Under the pieces are notes generated by a model. That model was not told the DNA's origin and ran no database searches. It was given only the letters and a program-made list of their open reading frames with translations. From assembly GCA_031288765.1 (NCBI GenBank), contig JAITQV010000179.1, forward strand, positions 1 through 6,817: DNA of 6,817 nucleotides, in the 5' to 3' direction. The stretch is from Planctomycetaceae bacterium (GTDB lineage: Bacteria; Planctomycetota; Planctomycetia; Pirellulales; Thermoguttaceae). Both the position numbers and the translations under genes were made by a program. Numbering within the stretch: position 1 is the first letter of the stretch; every line of letters begins with the position of its first letter. Below, piece after piece: positions 5,002 through 6,817 of the stretch.

Positions 5002-6351
5002 CTACTTCGCCGAAAGACGTTGAAACAGCAATGTTTCTTTTTTTAGTTCGTTCAGTAATTTTTCCGGCTCACTGCCGGTACGTTCTGAGGAATAAGTATT
5101 GCCGTCCGGCAACAGCATTTCCGCATAGACACGATATTGTCCGTCAATACCGAGCGTTTGAACCGTTTGCGTCTCTACATTGTCATCCGGTTGTTGCGGC
5201 AATTCATCAATCAAATTTAATTTTTGCAATTGTAATACAAAATCCGTTAGCGAAACAATCCGTTCTTGTGTATGCTTCACGAAATCAAACAACCGTGTCA
5301 GGTGTTCATCGGTTAGATCTTTCACTCCGCATTGTGCTGCCGCTAAACGGATACCGGATTTTCCTGAAAAGCGGGACAACACAATCCGCGTCGGTGTTTT
5401 CGATACCGTATTGTAAGCGCGGGCTTCACCGGCAATTCCTTTCTGGTGAATCCCCGAAGTGTGAGCGTTCACATTCCAGCCGGATAACGGCGTTAACGGT
5501 GTTTCCGGTAAGACAAATTCACGGCGGAACTTCTTGATGACATTGTTTAATCTTTCCGGTTTAATATTCGCGACAACATTGTAAATATTGGTATGAGCGT
5601 TGATGTTGGCGATCACTTCTTCGATTGCCGCATTGCCGGAACGTTCCCCGATACCGCACAGCGTTCCTTCGATCTGACCGCAACCTGCACGGATTGCCGA
5701 CAACGTGTTTGCCGTTGCTAAACCGTAATCATTATGAACGTGGACGCTCAATATTTTAGCGCCGTTAGTGAACGGGACAAACCGGTTTTGCAGTATCGTA
5801 ATAATTTGTTCCATCTGCGGCGGACAAAGTATTCCCAAAGTATCCGCATAATTGACAATTTTGGCACCGGCATTGAGAACGGTCTCAATATATTCGCATA
5901 AGAATTCGGTATCGGCACGCGAAGCATCTTCACAACCGATTTCAACTTTTGCCGCATAACCGGCAGCAAAGGCTGTTGTCTCTTTTGCCCGCCGCAATAA
6001 CTTGTCCCGTGTGATACCAAGCAACACATTACGGTGTTCATCGCTTACAGGCAAAGTAATATGCAAAACGCTATTTTGTGCATTACCGGGCAGCAGTGCA
6101 GCGGTCTGTTTTATTTCGGCAATATCCGCCCGACACATCAGTGCAGCGGCACTCGGCGTGTCCTGCAATACCGCAACGGCTTCCCGACATTCCCGAAACT
6201 CAAACGGCGATGACAACGGAAAACCAACTTCAACAATATCAACTCCGGTTTCGGCAAGATATCCGGCAAGAACGGACTTCTTATTAACCGCAAAACCGGG
6301 TGCCTGTTGACCGTCCCGCAATGTTGTGTCTAATACCGTCAATGTTCGCAT
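5002..6351 (-). CDS. nifV: Homocitrate synthase (NifV-type), alpha-isopropylmalate synthase family
   Basis: A 449-residue cytosolic enzyme of the family that condenses acetyl-CoA with a 2-oxoacid. DTTLRDGQQ (8-16) supplies the catalytic Arg12 and metal ligand Asp13; the other metal ligands are His204 and His206 (SVHVHNDYG); GIGERSGN is at 233-240 and the distal AHTSGIHQ at 296-303. Evidence for NifV: LPVSD (100-104), IGCEDASRAD (138-147), YADTLGI (168-174) and HNDYGLATANTL (206-217), which closely follow Azotobacter and Klebsiella NifV, whereas LeuA usually has SPEDATRSD. Evidence for LeuA: GFPLSSPFEF (43-52) and SGIHQKG. Modular context with modAB favours homocitrate for FeMo-cofactor. It is longer than NifV (about 380) and shorter than LeuA (about 510): residues about 380-449 form an extra tail, possibly a reduced LeuA regulatory domain. 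No Shine-Dalgarno precedes the ATG; the start rests on homology at residue 4 onward. 2-Isopropylmalate or citramalate synthase remain alternatives. Confidence 0.7.
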   Translation of the reverse strand: MRTLTVLDTTLRDGQQAPGFAVNKKSVLAGYLAETGVDIVEVGFPLSSPFEFRECREAVAVLQDTPSAAALMCRADIAEIKQTAALLPGNAQNSVLHITLPVSDEHRNVLLGITRDKLLRRAKETTAFAAGYAAKVEIGCEDASRADTEFLCEYIETVLNAGAKIVNYADTLGILCPPQMEQIITILQNRFVPFTNGAKILSVHVHNDYGLATANTLSAIRAGCGQIEGTLCGIGERSGNAAIEEVIANINAHTNIYNVVANIKPERLNNVIKKFRREFVLPETPLTPLSGWNVNAHTSGIHQKGIAGEARAYNTVSKTPTRIVLSRFSGKSGIRLAAAQCGVKDLTDEHLTRLFDFVKHTQERIVSLTDFVLQLQKLNLIDELPQQPDDNVETQTVQTLGIDGQYRVYAEMLLPDGNTYSSERTGSEPEKLLNELKKETLLFQRLSAK

Positions 6352-6408
6352 AATACTGTTGTTGTTTTCGGCTTCGGTTTTAGGGAATAGTCGATTGTGA
6401 ATAGTGGT

Positions 6409-6443
6409 AGGCGGCGCAACTCTTCGGCGAAGGGTTGCCGCCT
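6409..6443. repeat. Long bulged stem-loop upstream of the nifV-like gene
   Basis: AGGCGG (6409-6414) pairs with CCGCCT (6438-6443); after a 2-nt bulge, CAACTCTTC (6417-6425) pairs with GAAGGGTTG (6429-6437), including one G-T pair, around a GGC loop. The total is 15 bp. It lies about 58 nt before the ATG, so it would sit in the 5' leader if transcription starts further out. No T run follows on either strand. Confidence 0.55.
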
Positions 6444-6451
6444 CTTGAATT

Positions 6452-6470
6452 GTTAATCAACACGATTAAC
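6452..6470. promoter_or_regulatory. Candidate operator: 7-5-7 dyad
   Basis: GTTAATC (6452-6458) and GATTAAC (6464-6470) are perfect inverted arms around AACAC. This is the size and shape of a site for a dimeric repressor or activator, about 100 nt before the nifV-like ATG. No cognate regulator is in the window. Confidence 0.35.
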
Positions 6471-6520
6471 GAAATCATGTCTTGTAAGTGGCGGCATGTT
6501 GGTAGAAAATGGAATCTTAA

Positions 6521-6611
6521 CCCCGCAAGGGGTGTGATGTGCATAACCGGCGGTGAAGCGCAGCGCAACCGCCGGATCACGACCCCAAAAAATAGAAGCC
6601 CCGCATGGGGC
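6521..6611. repeat. GC-rich multi-hairpin intergenic element
   Basis: Three hairpins: CCCC-GCAA-GGGG (6521-6532, GNRA-type loop), CCGGCGGT with ACCGCCGG (6547-6554 and 6568-6575, 13-nt loop), and GCCCC-GCAT-GGGGC (6598-6611). Around the central hairpin, GGGGT-GTGAT (6529-6538) can pair with ATCAC-g-ACCCC (6576-6586), giving a long stem that would compete with the first hairpin. GC content is clearly higher than in the flanks. It resembles dispersed palindromic intergenic repeats (REP-like), but only one copy is visible here. Open frames crossing it on both strands are judged non-coding. Confidence 0.6.
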
Positions 6612-6751
6612 GAAATAAGCTAGCCCGCCGCAACGCGGTAATGCTGCTGTGGTGTTTTCTATTTTTTGAAATTATTTATTTGAGTACATATTTTATCTAG
6701 AGGCATCATTCAAATTTTTTTGAAAAATGTCTTTTTTTGATGTTTTTTCCG

Positions 6752-6766
6752 GATTTCTTTGAAATC
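6752..6766. repeat. Small dyad GATTTC-ttt-GAAATC
   Basis: A perfect 6-bp dyad with a 3-nt loop, extendable by two C-G pairs with one bulged G. It follows T runs on the plus strand. It uses the same half-site as the dyad before DUF1559 copy B. Confidence 0.35.
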
Positions 6767-6785
6767 GGTATTCCTTTAATCAGGT

Positions 6786-6817
6786 GATTTAGTTATACTT
6801 CCTCCCGATTTAGTTAT
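6786..6817. repeat. 11-bp direct repeat at the window edge, 21-bp period
   Basis: GATTTAGTTAT occurs at 6786-6796 and again at 6807-6817, separated by ACTTCCTCCC. The second copy ends exactly at the window edge, so a longer tandem array may continue beyond it. Confidence 0.5.

Larger units (their letters stand above)
6352..6817. other. Gene-free leader and repeat region upstream of the nifV-like gene
   Basis: 466 nt without a credible coding region. From the gene outward it contains a bulged hairpin (6409-6443), a 7-5-7 dyad (6452-6470), a GC-rich multi-hairpin element (6521-6611) and an AT-rich stretch (about 6650-6817) with small dyads and a terminal direct repeat. The promoter of the nifV-modAB transcript probably lies here, but I find no convincing -35/-10 pair, and no -24/-12 sigma-54 element was recognised. 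Confidence 0.55.

Noticed and set aside
4992..5537. A 181-codon plus-strand frame opposite the nifV-like gene
   Set aside because: It overlaps the conserved C-terminal half of the synthase on the other strand and shows no recognisable motif.
6397..6406. GTGAATAGTG, similar to GTGGATAGTG on the minus strand near 1860-1870
   Set aside because: Ten bases with one mismatch between two AT-rich spacers is too little to call a repeat family from this window.
6435..6623. A 62-codon plus-strand open frame crossing the GC-rich element
   Set aside because: Its sequence is dictated by the hairpins of the repeat, it has no family resemblance, and an overlapping frame on the other strand (6380-6580) is equally open.

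Overview
The window looks like a chromosomal segment of a planctomycete with modest GC content. Two tandem DUF1559 proteins carry a type IV prepilin-like N-terminus (GFTL-V/I-ELL) and the C-terminal H-x9-DG motif, and they are followed by a small lipoprotein with a carboxypeptidase-regulatory-like beta-sandwich. That arrangement is characteristic of Planctomycetes (Pirellulales-type relatives). A low-GC, possibly gut-associated or anaerobic lineage is my inference only. All recognisable genes lie on the minus strand, so the text below runs in transcription order, from high to low coordinates.

Right flank (6352-6817): no gene is seen. The stretch holds several inverted repeats, a GC-rich multi-hairpin element with the look of a dispersed intergenic repeat, and an AT-rich end that finishes in an 11-bp direct repeat at the window edge.

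Metabolic block (6351 to 3502): an alpha-isopropylmalate/homocitrate synthase family enzyme with several NifV-like motifs, then modA (molybdate-binding protein), then modB (molybdate permease). Homocitrate and molybdenum are both needed for the nitrogenase FeMo-cofactor, and nifV next to modAB is a known arrangement in nif regions of anaerobes such as Clostridium pasteurianum. The block may therefore be the edge of a nitrogen-fixation locus. No nitrogenase structural gene is in view, so this is inference. No modC ATPase gene follows modB. A nearly threefold 16-bp tandem repeat, each unit carrying a Shine-Dalgarno-like core on the minus strand, sits directly before modA.

Spacer (3501 to 2983): this holds short dyads and a 40-codon remnant of a third DUF1559 gene.

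Surface/secretion block (2982 to 20): two paralogous DUF1559 genes and the lipoprotein. All three have good Shine-Dalgarno sequences, two of which argue for starts further downstream than the longest open frame. No RNA genes, CRISPR array or transposase were found.
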